Positions 1 to 7,793 of a stretch of DNA of 53,614 nt are shown here, in pieces. The notes under the pieces are model-generated. The model worked only from the letters and a program-made list of their open reading frames with translations. It was not told where the DNA came from and ran no database searches. A program made the translations under genes and the position numbers. The stretch's first letter is position 1; the number at the start of each line of letters is the position of its first letter. The DNA is from CAZXSK01 sp964642855. Lineage in GTDB: Bacteria > Planctomycetota > Phycisphaerae > SM23-33. Location: the NCBI GenBank assembly GCA_964642855.1, contig CAZXSK010000020.1, forward strand, positions 1 through 53,614, written 5' to 3'.

Positions 1-2
1 GC

Positions 3-35
3 AAGCTCCGCGAGGCGGGAGTGCCGGTGCGGTAA
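3..35 (+). CDS. 3' end of an upstream gene (partial)
   Basis: An open frame enters from the left edge and ends at TAA (33-35), with the visible tail KLREAGVPVR. Too little remains to name it. In many bacteria dnaX precedes ybaB-recR, so a DnaX tail is possible, but nothing in these ten residues proves it. A promoter-like pair follows at 55-83, so the next gene probably does not depend on this one for transcription. Confidence 0.3.
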   Translation, partial: KLREAGVPVR

Positions 36-54
36 TACGCTGATCGAGGCCGGC

Positions 55-83
55 TTGCCCGAAGCGGCAGGGTTTCGTAGACT
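55..83 (+). promoter_or_regulatory. sigma-70 type promoter before ybaB
   Basis: TTGCCC (55-60), a 17-base spacer and TAGACT (78-83) match the -35/-10 layout. The hexamers sit 65 bases before the ybaB start. The same -35 (TTGCCC) occurs before rpoN. Seen by eye only, with no transcript evidence. Confidence 0.45.
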
Positions 84-148
84 GGGATTTCTGAAGATGG
101 GTTACCCAACGTTCATTCCGTCCCGACCGGACGAGGAGCAGCAAGAAG

Positions 149-487
149 ATGTTCGGCAACTTTGGCAATATCGGCAAGATGATGCAACTGGCCAGCGAGA
201 TGAAGACCAGGCTCCCGGAGCTTCAGGAGAAGCTCGAACGCTCGGAATTCACCGGCCAGGCGGGCGGGGGGGCTGTCTCGGCTACGGTCAGCGGCAAGCT
301 GCAGATCATTTCCGTGAAAATCGACCCTCAGGTTGTGGCTGACGGCGACGTGGAAATGCTCGAGGACCTCATCAAGGCAGCCGTCTCTGCCGCCCAGGGG
401 CAAGCCGCCCAGGCGGCCAAGGAAGGCATGGAGGAAATCACCGGCGGGATGGACCTCGGCCCCATGGGCGGATTGCTGGGGATGTGA
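149..487 (+). CDS. ybaB: YbaB/EbfC family nucleoid-associated protein
   Basis: A 112-residue protein of the YbaB/EbfC family, small dimeric DNA-binding proteins of the nucleoid that are nearly always encoded next to recR. Visible hallmarks are the N-terminal MFGNFGNIGKMMQLA, a helical segment rich in E/K/L (about 15-35), the central beta strands GKLQIISVKIDP (about 49-60) and a C-terminal helix ending in the Gly/Met-rich tail GGMDLGPMGGLLGM. Length is usual for the family (about 100-115). A purine-rich stretch GAGGAGCAGCAAGAAG precedes the ATG. It heads an apparent operon with the EFR1 protein and recR. Confidence 0.93.
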   Translation: MFGNFGNIGKMMQLASEMKTRLPELQEKLERSEFTGQAGGGAVSATVSGKLQIISVKIDPQVVADGDVEMLEDLIKAAVSAAQGQAAQAAKEGMEEITGGMDLGPMGGLLGM

Positions 488-515
488 TGGATCGGCTGCC
501 GGGAAGCGTGCACCC

Positions 516-1307
516 ATGAAGACCGCGATCTTCTGGTTTTCCGGAACGGGAAACTCGCTGCACGTCGCAAAGCGCCTCGCGGCGAAACTCCACGGCGAGA
601 CTCACCTCGTGCCCTTCCACTCGACGGATGCCTTCCAGCCTCTGGAAATGGACCGCGCCGGGCTGGTGTTCCCCGTCTACGGATGGGGGCCTCCGAATCT
701 CGTTGCCAGCCGGATTCGACAGGGCTTGCCCCTGGTCGATGACTGCGATCTGTTCACCGCGGTCACGTGTGGCGCGTCGGCAGGCGGCACGATAGATATC
801 ACGCGCAGGCTGCTCGCCGGAAGGGGCAGAGGGCTCCGCGGCGGATACGTCGTGAAGATGCCCGAGAACTACCCGCCGATGGGCGGGGCTCCTGCCGAGG
901 ACAAGCAGCGGGAGATCAATGCCAGCGCCGACGAGGAAATCGGTTGCATCGCCGCATCGCTCGATGCGGACGACTGGCAGATGCATCAGGCTTCGCTTCC
1001 AGGCCGGTTGCTCAGTCGACTGGTTAACAGGCTGGCCTCAGGTCACTGGCCCAAGGCCGATCGAAAGTTCCGCGTTGACGAGTCCTGCACTTCGTGCGGA
1101 CGGTGCGAGCAGATCTGTCCCGTCGGCGACATCGAGCTTGTCGAAGGCAGGCCGGTCTGGCGGGGTCATTGCGAGCAGTGCTTCGCCTGCCTCCACTGGT
1201 GCCCGGAGAGGGCGATACAGTTCGGCAGGAAGTCGGCGGAACAGTCCAGATACCATCATCCCGGCGTGTCGTGGCGGGAAATCGCCCCGGCCTGCAAGGA
1301 GGCATGA
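516..1307 (+). CDS. EFR1-family flavodoxin/4Fe-4S ferredoxin fusion
   Basis: A 263-residue EFR1-type protein: an N-terminal flavodoxin-like domain with the phosphate-binding loop SGTGNS (residues 9-14) and a C-terminal ferredoxin with two CxxCxxCxxxCP clusters (C191, C194, C197, C201 and C219, C222, C225, C229). The family is thought to move electrons through FMN and two 4Fe-4S centres, but its partners are generally unknown. I chose the ATG at 516 because the protein begins exactly at the flavodoxin strand; the frame stays open upstream but overlaps ybaB and reads as low-complexity Arg/Pro there. Its stop overlaps ATG 1304 of recR, so it sits inside the ybaB-recR unit, where it is not normally found. 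Confidence 0.85.
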   Translation: MKTAIFWFSGTGNSLHVAKRLAAKLHGETHLVPFHSTDAFQPLEMDRAGLVFPVYGWGPPNLVASRIRQGLPLVDDCDLFTAVTCGASAGGTIDITRRLLAGRGRGLRGGYVVKMPENYPPMGGAPAEDKQREINASADEEIGCIAASLDADDWQMHQASLPGRLLSRLVNRLASGHWPKADRKFRVDESCTSCGRCEQICPVGDIELVEGRPVWRGHCEQCFACLHWCPERAIQFGRKSAEQSRYHHPGVSWREIAPACKEA

Positions 1308-1909
1308 CGTTGCCCAAGTACGCAGAACCCATCGAACGGCTCATGGAAGAGCTCGGCAAGTTGCCCGGCATCGGGTCGCGCACGGCCGAGAGGCTGGCGT
1401 TTCATCTGCTGAAATCTCCCACCGAAGAGGCGATCGCCCTGGCCAGGGCGATCCATGACGTCAAGACGCAGATCCGCCCGTGCAGCAGGTGTTACAACCT
1501 GGCCGAGGGGGAGCTCTGCGCCATCTGTTCGGATCCGCGTCGAGATCAGCACGTGCTCTGCGTGGTCGAGCAGCCTAAGGATCTGCTTTCGCTGGAGTCT
1601 ACGGGAGTGTATCGCGGGCTCTATCACGTGCTTCTGGGTCAGATCGCCCCGCTGGACGGCGTGGAGCCGGAGGACCTCACGCTCGATGCGCTCCAGCAGC
1701 GAATGGAGGCCGAGCCCATCGAGGAGGTCATCCTTGCGACGAACCCGAATGTTTCGGGCGACGCGACGGCGTTGCACATCCGTCAGATGCTCGAAAGCAA
1801 GGGTGTGAAGGTCAGCAGGCTGGCGAGAGGTCTGCCATCGGGCGGGCAGATCGAGTACGCCAGCACCTCGATTCTTTCCGACGCCCTCAACGAGCGCCGC
1901 CAGTTGTAG
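1304..1909 (+). CDS. recR: recombination protein RecR
   Basis: RecR acts with RecF/RecO to load RecA at single-strand gaps. The protein (201 residues from ATG, 199 from the TTG at 1310) shows a helix-hairpin-helix (KLPGIGSRTAERLAFHLL, about 19-36), a C4 zinc finger (C60, C63, C72, C75) and a Toprim domain with the VVEQPKDLL and ATNPNVSGDATA motifs, ending in a Walker-B-like region GLPSGGQIEYAS. Start choice: the strong AAGGAGG (1296-1302) lies one base from ATG 1304 but seven bases from TTG 1310, so TTG 1310 (LPKYAEPIERL) may be the true start. ATG 1304 overlaps the upstream stop as ATGA. Confidence 0.95.
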   Translation: MTLPKYAEPIERLMEELGKLPGIGSRTAERLAFHLLKSPTEEAIALARAIHDVKTQIRPCSRCYNLAEGELCAICSDPRRDQHVLCVVEQPKDLLSLESTGVYRGLYHVLLGQIAPLDGVEPEDLTLDALQQRMEAEPIEEVILATNPNVSGDATALHIRQMLESKGVKVSRLARGLPSGGQIEYASTSILSDALNERRQL

Positions 1910-2042
1910 CGAAGGATTTCCTCCGGTGTGAATCTCCCGCCCGGGCGCTCCGAGATATCCAGCAGGCACCCTGACGACGGGCCACGTCACCGTGATCTCG
2001 CGTCGATGGACAGCATTTGTGCTTTCCTGGCCGGTCCCCGTA

Positions 2043-2070
2043 TTGCCCCGCGCAGTGCGCGGAGTAGAAT
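2043..2070 (+). promoter_or_regulatory. promoter of rpoN, predicted leaderless
   Basis: TTGCCC (2043-2048), a 16-base spacer and TAGAAT (2065-2070). Only nine bases separate the -10 from the rpoN ATG, so transcription would begin at or just before the start codon. An AGGA at 2071-2074 could serve as a ribosome site only if the mRNA starts unusually early. Confidence 0.5.
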
Positions 2071-2079
2071 AGGAATGCG

Positions 2080-3561
2080 ATGAGGCTCGACGTTTCCCAA
2101 AACATGCGCCTCGAGCAGCAGATGAAGCTGTCTCCGAGGATCATCCAGGCGATGGAGATTCTCCAGTTGCCCGTGATGGCGCTGCAGGAGCGGATCGACG
2201 CGGAAATCCAGTCGAATCCGGTGCTGGAGGTGCGCGAAGCGGGCATCGACGAGGAAGCGCCGCTCCAGCGGGACGACGAGTCTCCCGATCGTGGCGAGGA
2301 GCCGATGGTGGTCCGTGAAGACAACGGCCACAGCGAAGACTTCGAGCGCCTGGCGGACATGGAGGCGGAGTACGGTCCGGAGTTCATGCCCTATGACGAC
2401 GCCCCGGCCCGTCCGGCTGCTCCGGCGGGGGAGCGTGACCGCAAGATGGACGCGATGGCCAACACGGCCGCCCGTTCCCAGTCGCTGCACGAGTACCTCC
2501 TGGAGCAGTGGTCATTCGTCGAGACCGACGGAAAGACCGATCGTCTCGGGGAGTTGTTGATCGATCACATCGACGACGACGGGTACATCCGGACGCCACT
2601 GGAGGAGTTGGCCGGTCAGGCGGGCGACGATGTCGACCTCGGCGACCTGGAGGCTGCTCTTCGGGTGGTGCAGACGCTCGAGCCGACAGGCATTGGGGCG
2701 CGGGACCTGCGGGAATGTCTCCTGTTGCAGCTTCGCGCGGAGCAGCAGGCCGGCCGGCAGGTCGCGTTGGAGATCGACCTGGTGAGCAACTTCCTGCGGG
2801 ACATCGAGCTCAACCGCCTGCCGCAGATCGCCAAACGGACGGGCAGGGACATCGACGAGATCAAGGACGCCCTGGCCGATCTGGGGAGACTGAACCCCAA
2901 GCCAGGCCTGCTCATCGGCGAGCGGAGCGTGCCGATCATCTCCCCCGATGTGATCGTGGACCTGGACGAGAACGGTCAGGTTGTGGTTACCATGGCCGAT
3001 GGCAATACGCCGAGCCTGTACGTTTCCTCTGCCTATCGCAAGATGGCCAAGGACAAGCGGACCGATCGCGGAGCGAAGAAGTTCATCAACCGCAACATCC
3101 GTAACGCTCAGTGGCTGATCTCGGCGATCCAGCAGCGCAGGCACACTGTTTATCGCGTGGCGACGGAGGTCTTCAAGACCCAGCGGGAGTTCCTGGAGCA
3201 CGGTCCGGAAGCCCTTCGGCCGCTGCCGATGGCGGATATTGCCAAGAAAGTCGACGTGCACGTTGCTACGGTTTCCCGCGCGGTGGCGGGCAAGTACGCT
3301 CAGACACCGCGAGGCATCTTCCCGCTGCGGATGTTTTTCTCGGGTGGCACGAAGACCGCCGACGGTGAAGACATGTCCTGGGACGCCGTGAAGGTCAAGC
3401 TCCGCGAGGTCATCGATGCCGAGGACAAGACCAAGCCTCTCAGCGATGATCGGCTGGCGGAGGAACTGGGCAAGCACGGGATCGACATCGCCCGCCGCAC
3501 CGTGGCGAAGTACCGGAACCTGATGAACATTCCCTCGGCCCGCAAGCGCCGCGAGTATTGA
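2080..3561 (+). CDS. rpoN: RNA polymerase sigma-54 factor
   Basis: Sigma-54 directs RNA polymerase to -24/-12 promoters that need an AAA+ activator. The 493-residue protein starts with the Gln/Leu-rich region I (RLEQQMKLSPRIIQAMEILQLP) that contacts activators, followed by an acidic region II (about 60-130), the core-binding domain (about 130-330) and the C-terminal DNA-binding domain. The RpoN box ARRTVAKYR is intact at 471-479, and the preceding helix-turn-helix includes DVHVATVSRAVAGKYAQTPRG. Length is typical. It stands alone between recR and the pterin dehydratase; the usual neighbours (lptB, hpf, rapZ, ptsN) are absent. Confidence 0.97.
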   Translation: MRLDVSQNMRLEQQMKLSPRIIQAMEILQLPVMALQERIDAEIQSNPVLEVREAGIDEEAPLQRDDESPDRGEEPMVVREDNGHSEDFERLADMEAEYGPEFMPYDDAPARPAAPAGERDRKMDAMANTAARSQSLHEYLLEQWSFVETDGKTDRLGELLIDHIDDDGYIRTPLEELAGQAGDDVDLGDLEAALRVVQTLEPTGIGARDLRECLLLQLRAEQQAGRQVALEIDLVSNFLRDIELNRLPQIAKRTGRDIDEIKDALADLGRLNPKPGLLIGERSVPIISPDVIVDLDENGQVVVTMADGNTPSLYVSSAYRKMAKDKRTDRGAKKFINRNIRNAQWLISAIQQRRHTVYRVATEVFKTQREFLEHGPEALRPLPMADIAKKVDVHVATVSRAVAGKYAQTPRGIFPLRMFFSGGTKTADGEDMSWDAVKVKLREVIDAEDKTKPLSDDRLAEELGKHGIDIARRTVAKYRNLMNIPSARKRREY

Positions 3562-3589
3562 GAACCCCCAGGCCCTCCCGGTTCGGCGC

Positions 3590-3595
3590 TATAAT
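3590..3595 (+). promoter_or_regulatory. -10 element before pterin dehydratase
   Basis: A perfect TATAAT at 3590-3595, 34 bases before the chosen ATG at 3630. No good -35 hexamer is seen at 16-18 bases upstream. It lies just after the rpoN stop codon. Confidence 0.4.
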
Positions 3596-3629
3596 GCGCT
3601 GAATGCTAACCTCAACACGGGAGGCAGCC

Positions 3630-3956
3630 ATGCCCGAACTCCAGGAAATGAAATGCGAGCCTTGCCAGAAGGGCGCCCAGCCGCTCAAAGGCGAGGAGAT
3701 CAGCAAGCTCCGGTCGCAGATCAAGGGGTGGGACGTCGTCGAAGAGCATCACCTGACCAAAGACTTCGATTTCGAGGACTTCGAGGAGACGCTCGAATTC
3801 GTCAACAAGGTCGGCAAGATTGCCGAGCAGCAGGGCCATCATCCGACGATCACCTTCACCTACGGCGAGGCGACGATCGAGATTTTCACCCACAAGATCG
3901 GTGGCCTGAGCAAGAGCGACTTCATCCTCGCAGCCAAGATCGACCAGATCGACTGA
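3630..3956 (+). CDS. 4a-hydroxytetrahydrobiopterin dehydratase (PCD/DCoH)
   Basis: Dehydrates 4a-hydroxy-tetrahydropterin to quinonoid dihydropterin, recycling the cofactor of aromatic amino acid hydroxylases; many bacterial members have unclear partners. The 108-residue protein carries the family signature: catalytic HHP at 70-72, a second His at 88 in FTHKIGGLSKSDF, and the end AAKID. ATG 3630 is preceded by CGGGAGG at 3618-3624, six bases away. A GTG/ATG extension back to 3603 is possible but has no ribosome site. No aromatic amino acid hydroxylase gene is in the window, so its substrate here is unknown. Confidence 0.93.
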   Translation: MPELQEMKCEPCQKGAQPLKGEEISKLRSQIKGWDVVEEHHLTKDFDFEDFEETLEFVNKVGKIAEQQGHHPTITFTYGEATIEIFTHKIGGLSKSDFILAAKIDQID

Positions 3957-4059
3957 CCCGTCCTTGACGCAGACGGCGGTGTGACATTTCAGCGGCACTT
4001 GCGTGCGGGGGAGGAGACCGGTAGGGTTTCTCCGGCACAGAGGAGTTCCGGGAGAGACC

Positions 4060-4713
4060 ATGATCGATTTCCACACGCACACGCTGCTGTCCGACGGCGG
4101 GTTGATACCGGCTGAGCACATCCGCCGGGCAGAGACCACCGGGTACCGTGTACTCGGCATCGCCGACCACGTGGACCTGGCGACGATGGAGGATATCGTA
4201 CCGGTGTTGCTCGACGCAGCCGATCGGGAGAACGAGTTGGGTCGTCTGAGAGTGCTGGTGGGCGTGGAGTTGACACACGTCCGTCCGGAGCACCTTGCTG
4301 AGGCAGCCGAGGCGGCGCGCGAGCTGGGAGCGCAGTACGTGATCGTTCACGGCGAGACGATCGTCGAGCCGGTACAGGAGGGTACCAATCTCGCGGCCAT
4401 CGACGCCGGCGTGGATATTCTCGCCCATCCTGGCCTGATCACGCTGGAAGATGCCTCGCGTGCCGCTGAGCAGGGCGTCATGCTGGAGATCACCGCCAAG
4501 GCCGGTCACAGTCTGACCAACGGCCACGTCGCGAAACTTGCCCGGAAGGTCGGTGCGGAGTTGCTTTTCGGCACCGATTCGCATGGCCCGGGAGGTTTCC
4601 GGACCCTCGATCAGGCCCGGAAGGTCTGTCGCGGGGCGGGGCTTGACGAGTCTCAAGTTCAGGCGATGTTCAATCGGGCGGGCGCGTTTGCCGATTCCCT
4701 CACCAATGCGTGA
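4060..4713 (+). CDS. PHP-domain phosphoesterase (histidinol-phosphatase-like)
   Basis: A 217-residue PHP-superfamily metal-dependent phosphoesterase. Metal-binding motifs run in the expected order: DFHTHTLLSDG (H5, H7), IADHVDL (H37), VELTHV (about 69-74), VIVHGE (H97), ILAHPGLI (H123) and GTDSHGP (D173, H175). Some PHP proteins of this length are annotated as histidinol-phosphate phosphatases, but no his gene lies nearby, so the substrate is not established. ATG 4060 starts exactly at the first motif and follows GGGAGAG. Nine bases separate it from rsmG, suggesting co-transcription. Confidence 0.85.
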   Translation: MIDFHTHTLLSDGGLIPAEHIRRAETTGYRVLGIADHVDLATMEDIVPVLLDAADRENELGRLRVLVGVELTHVRPEHLAEAAEAARELGAQYVIVHGETIVEPVQEGTNLAAIDAGVDILAHPGLITLEDASRAAEQGVMLEITAKAGHSLTNGHVAKLARKVGAELLFGTDSHGPGGFRTLDQARKVCRGAGLDESQVQAMFNRAGAFADSLTNA

Positions 4714-4722
4714 GAGGATTCC

Positions 4723-5430
4723 ATGAGCATACCTGATTCCCAGAAGCAGACATTCCAGCCCGAGCAGCAGATTGTTGCTTTTCTCCAAGGCTGCGGGTGG
4801 GACGAGCAGGTCAGCCCGCTGTCGACCATGGCCAGGCTCCACGAACTGGTCGCCCGGGCCAACCAGGCTACCAATCTCACCCGGATTCTCAACGCTCGCG
4901 ATTTCTGGATTTCGCACGTCTGCGACAGCGTGTCGGTATCCAAGGCGTTTCCGAAGGTCGCTCGCCAGTCGGTGAAGGTGGCGGACGTCGGAACCGGTGG
5001 CGGTTTCCCCGCGTTGCCGCTGGCGTGGCTGAACCCTGCCCTGGAAATCACCGCCATCGACGCCAGGCCACGAAAGGCGGGGTTTGTGCACACAGCCGCC
5101 CGGGCTCTGTCGTTGACGAACGTCACAGCCGAGGCCGTGCAGGCACGCGAACTGGCCGGTCGGGAAGAGCACGTCGGGCGCTACGACCTGGTTCTCCTGC
5201 GGGCGGTCGGAACCGCCGAGGATTTCACGAAGGAGGTCCGCAGCCTGCTTTCGCATGAAGCGGGTTCGGCGATCGTGTTCTACAAGACCCCCGAATCGGT
5301 AGCTGACGAACTTGCTCTCGCCCGGCGGGAGGCGGAGAAGTTCGGCCTGTCTGTGGGTGTGGGCAAGCCGTTCGAACTGCCGCAGAACGAGGGCACGAGA
5401 CAACTGCTGGTGCTGGCACGCAGCGGATGA
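4723..5430 (+). CDS. rsmG: 16S rRNA (guanine527-N7)-methyltransferase RsmG
   Basis: RsmG (GidB) methylates N7 of G527 of 16S rRNA with S-adenosylmethionine. The 235-residue protein has NLTRI (51-55), a conserved H65-D68-S69 segment, the SAM-binding strand-loop VADVGTGGGFPALPLA (about 86-101), IDARPRKAGF (about 114-123) and the late VLLRAVG motif. Its length is a little above the usual 205-215, mostly in the N-terminus. It follows the PHP gene by nine bases and faces the 3' end of rsgA, another small-subunit maturation factor, with nine bases between the stops and no visible terminator. Confidence 0.95.
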   Translation: MSIPDSQKQTFQPEQQIVAFLQGCGWDEQVSPLSTMARLHELVARANQATNLTRILNARDFWISHVCDSVSVSKAFPKVARQSVKVADVGTGGGFPALPLAWLNPALEITAIDARPRKAGFVHTAARALSLTNVTAEAVQARELAGREEHVGRYDLVLLRAVGTAEDFTKEVRSLLSHEAGSAIVFYKTPESVADELALARREAEKFGLSVGVGKPFELPQNEGTRQLLVLARSG

Positions 5431-5439
5431 CCGCCTGCT

Positions 5440-6567
5440 TCAGGCCTGCAGCGTATCCAGAATCCGCAGGTAGCTCTTGTACCGTCTGGGAGAAACCTCG
5501 CCGCTCTCGACCGCTTCGACCACCGCGCAATGCGGCTCGTGGGTGTGGCTGCAGTCGTTGAACTTGCACTGCGGCGCGAGCTGCTCGAACTCCGGGAAGT
5601 ACCAAGGCAGCTCCGCGGGGTCGATGTCCATGCCCAGCTCCCGGATGCCGGGTGTGTCCACGAGCATGCCTCCGGCGGGTAACTCGTAGACCAGTGTCGA
5701 ACTGGTCGTGTGTCTGCCCCGGCTGTCCTTTTCGCGGACGGCCTGGGTTTCTGCGTCGGCCTGGGGGATCAGTGCATTGACCAGCGTGCTCTTGCCCACA
5801 CCCGAAGCCCCCGCCAGCACCGCTCGGGTTCCCGAAAGTCGTTCCCGCAGGGCATCCAGTCCTTCGCCCGTCTCCGCCGAGGTCAGGAAGATCTCGAGAT
5901 CCAGGTCAGTGAAGTCGGCGTACACGGCCTCGTCAGGCCGGCCGAGGTCGATCTTGTTGATCACGAGCACCGGCGTCATCTCGCCTCGCTCGGCGATGAT
6001 CAGGAACCGGTCGATCAGCCCGTGTCGCAGGCGTGGTTTGCGGCTGGCGGCGACAATCAGAAGCACATCCATATTCGCGGCAATGACTTTCTCGAACCGC
6101 TGATCGTCGTACCGGTCGCGACGCTTGCCGCGCATTGGCTGGGGCCTGGAGAGCAGGGCTTCTCGCGGCTGGCGAGCGACGATCATGCCATCCATCCGCT
6201 CGCGGTCGAGCTCGACCTGTCCCTCGGTGTGCTCGCCGGTCAGTGCGACGGTCACCTGGTCGCCCACCGTGATGGCGGTTGCGGTTTCGGGGGCGCGAAA
6301 GGTCTTGGCGATGCCACAGAACAGGTCCTCGCCCTGGCCGGGGATGCGCACGAACGCGCCGCGTCGGGAGACATTGACGACCATTCCCTCGGCTTTGGGA
6401 AGATCGTCGAGATTCTCCTCGGGGGCTTCGAGACGACTGGGGGGGAGTTTGACTCCCGGCTCGTAGAGCTTGCCGCGCAGGGAGGCCTGCTCGTGGGCGG
6501 CGGTGTTCTCGCGGATCTGTTGCCAGTTCTTGATCCGTCGACGGGATTTGCCTTTTCGTTTTGCCAT
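5440..6567 (-). CDS. rsgA: ribosome small-subunit biogenesis GTPase RsgA
   Basis: RsgA (YjeQ/EngC) is a circularly permuted GTPase that checks maturation of the 30S subunit. The 375-residue protein shows an Arg/Lys-rich N-terminus (MAKRKGKSRRRIKNW), an OB fold (about 60-135, with VVNVSRRGAFVRI), G4 NKID at 204-207 before G1 GASGVGKS at 253-260 and G3 DTPG at 304-307, then the zinc site C334, C339, H341, C347. The order G4-G1-G3 is diagnostic. The start at 6567 was chosen because the basic N-terminus is typical; the open frame upstream overlaps the exporter gene and lacks family similarity. Confidence 0.96.
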   Translation of the reverse strand: MAKRKGKSRRRIKNWQQIRENTAAHEQASLRGKLYEPGVKLPPSRLEAPEENLDDLPKAEGMVVNVSRRGAFVRIPGQGEDLFCGIAKTFRAPETATAITVGDQVTVALTGEHTEGQVELDRERMDGMIVARQPREALLSRPQPMRGKRRDRYDDQRFEKVIAANMDVLLIVAASRKPRLRHGLIDRFLIIAERGEMTPVLVINKIDLGRPDEAVYADFTDLDLEIFLTSAETGEGLDALRERLSGTRAVLAGASGVGKSTLVNALIPQADAETQAVREKDSRGRHTTSSTLVYELPAGGMLVDTPGIRELGMDIDPAELPWYFPEFEQLAPQCKFNDCSHTHEPHCAVVEAVESGEVSPRRYKSYLRILDTLQA

Positions 6568-6602
6568 GCACCGGGCCCGAGGCCCGCTCCGGATACAACC
6601 GA

Positions 6603-7496
6603 TCAGTGACTGAGAAGTTTCAGTCCAAGTTTGGCACTTACCACCGCCGCGGCCAGCAGAACGATGCCCGCGAAGTACTTCCGGAGCTTGGTGGCGTGCA
6701 GGCGGTCGCAGATCCACGTGCCCAGTTGAATGCCGCAGATGCTCGTCACCAGCAACGCCAGGACCACCACCATCCGCACGTTGCCCAGCAACCCCTGGCC
6801 GATCGCGGCCGTCGCTGCACCGGGCAGGACCACGCCCAGAGATGTACCCACCGCCTGGTGAGGTGTCAGGCCGACCACCAGAAGCAGGACGGGCACGAAC
6901 AGCACCCCGCCGCCGGTGCCCAGCACACCGGTAAGCAGGCCGACCGATACGCCCAGCCCTACCATGCCGGGCAGGCTCATGTTCGTCAGGCCTGCCTTGG
7001 GCAGATCGATCCGGGGCGGCAGCGACAGTTTCTGCATCGGACACCGCCCGTGTTCGTCGCGCTTGGGCCCGCGCCAGACCAGCCAGGCCGTCGTCAGCAA
7101 CATCGGCAGGTAGAGCAGTTGGATGACCAGGTCGAACTGCTCCGGCCCCGACCATCGCTTGAGCATTTCATTGACCCCTGTGCCCATCGACGAGCCGACG
7201 ATTGCCCCGATTGCGAGGATGAGCATTGTTCGCGGCTCGTAGTTGCCCAGTCGAACGTGCCGTCGCAGGCCCGTGGCGCTGCCGCCGATGATGAAGCAAA
7301 GCCCGCTGCCGATGGCCTGCTGGCCTGGCAGGCCAAGCAGCGCGATCATCAGCGGGGTCACCAGGAATCCCCCCCCCACGCCGAAGATGCCCGTGAGCAT
7401 CCCCACGACGAACCCAAGCCCCGCCAGCGCAGCAAGCAGCCAGACCGGATTGGCGAAGTACGATTCCGGCATGGCCCACAGTTCGGCGAGGATCAC
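6603..7496 (-). CDS. TauE/SafE-family sulfite/anion exporter
   Basis: A membrane protein of 297 residues from GTG 7496 (289 from ATG 7472) with two TauE/SafE repeats: GFVVGMLTGIFGVGGGFLVTP near the N-terminus and GLLTGVLGTGGGVLFVPVLL in the second half, about eight hydrophobic segments in all. Members export or take up sulfite, sulfoacetate and other small anions; the substrate cannot be read from sequence. GTG 7496 overlaps the stop of the upstream 45-residue gene as GTGA and has a GGAGG ten bases before it, so I prefer it over the internal ATG. It lies 35 bases upstream of the rsgA start on the same strand. Confidence 0.88.
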   Translation of the reverse strand: MILAELWAMPESYFANPVWLLAALAGLGFVVGMLTGIFGVGGGFLVTPLMIALLGLPGQQAIGSGLCFIIGGSATGLRRHVRLGNYEPRTMLILAIGAIVGSSMGTGVNEMLKRWSGPEQFDLVIQLLYLPMLLTTAWLVWRGPKRDEHGRCPMQKLSLPPRIDLPKAGLTNMSLPGMVGLGVSVGLLTGVLGTGGGVLFVPVLLLVVGLTPHQAVGTSLGVVLPGAATAAIGQGLLGNVRMVVVLALLVTSICGIQLGTWICDRLHATKLRKYFAGIVLLAAAVVSAKLGLKLLSH

Positions 7497-7630
7497 GAGG
7501 CCTTGGCCTCCGAGGACTTGCCCGTCCTCGCAACCAAGCGGGCGAGTGAAACGAAGAGAATATCCAGTCCCAGCCCCACGGCTGGAGGAATGATGATGAT
7601 CTGCAGCAGTTCGATGATTTTCTCTGGCAA
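7493..7630 (-). CDS. 45-residue membrane protein coupled to the TauE exporter
   Basis: A tiny gene starting with TTG (7630-7628), preceded by AAGGAG seven bases away on the minus strand. It encodes LPEKIIELLQ followed by one hydrophobic helix (IIIIPPAVGLGLDILFVSLA, about 11-30) and a basic/acidic tail ARTGKSSEAKAS. Its TGA overlaps the GTG start of the exporter, the sign of translational coupling. I do not recognise the family. A role as a small accessory subunit of the exporter is inference from the coupling and the membrane helix. The frame is open further upstream but has no ribosome site there and overlaps the promoter region of the divergent lipoprotein. Confidence 0.6.
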   Translation of the reverse strand: MPEKIIELLQIIIIPPAVGLGLDILFVSLARLVARTGKSSEAKAS

Positions 7631-7793
7631 CGCTCGACTCCTTCGTGAGGCAAGCAACCCTAGTGGAACCCCGTCGGGCTTGCAAGGCAAACACCAGCCA
7701 GCTACCATCCCACGCGGGAAGCTTTGCGCAACCGTTCCTTGTGGAGCGATATACATCCTGTGACCCCCCAAGGATTGCACCGGGAGATATTCC

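Noticed and set aside
3558..3595. TTGAGA as a -35 for the pterin dehydratase promoter
   Set aside because: The spacer to TATAAT would be 26 bases, far outside the usual 16-18.
3922..5403. A 493-codon minus-strand open frame
   Set aside because: It lies antisense to the pterin dehydratase, PHP and rsmG genes and has no recognisable domain; the plus-strand genes carry clear motifs.
6568..7155. Upstream extension of the rsgA frame
   Set aside because: It overlaps the TauE exporter in another frame and has no similarity to RsgA; the real start is the basic MAKRKGK.
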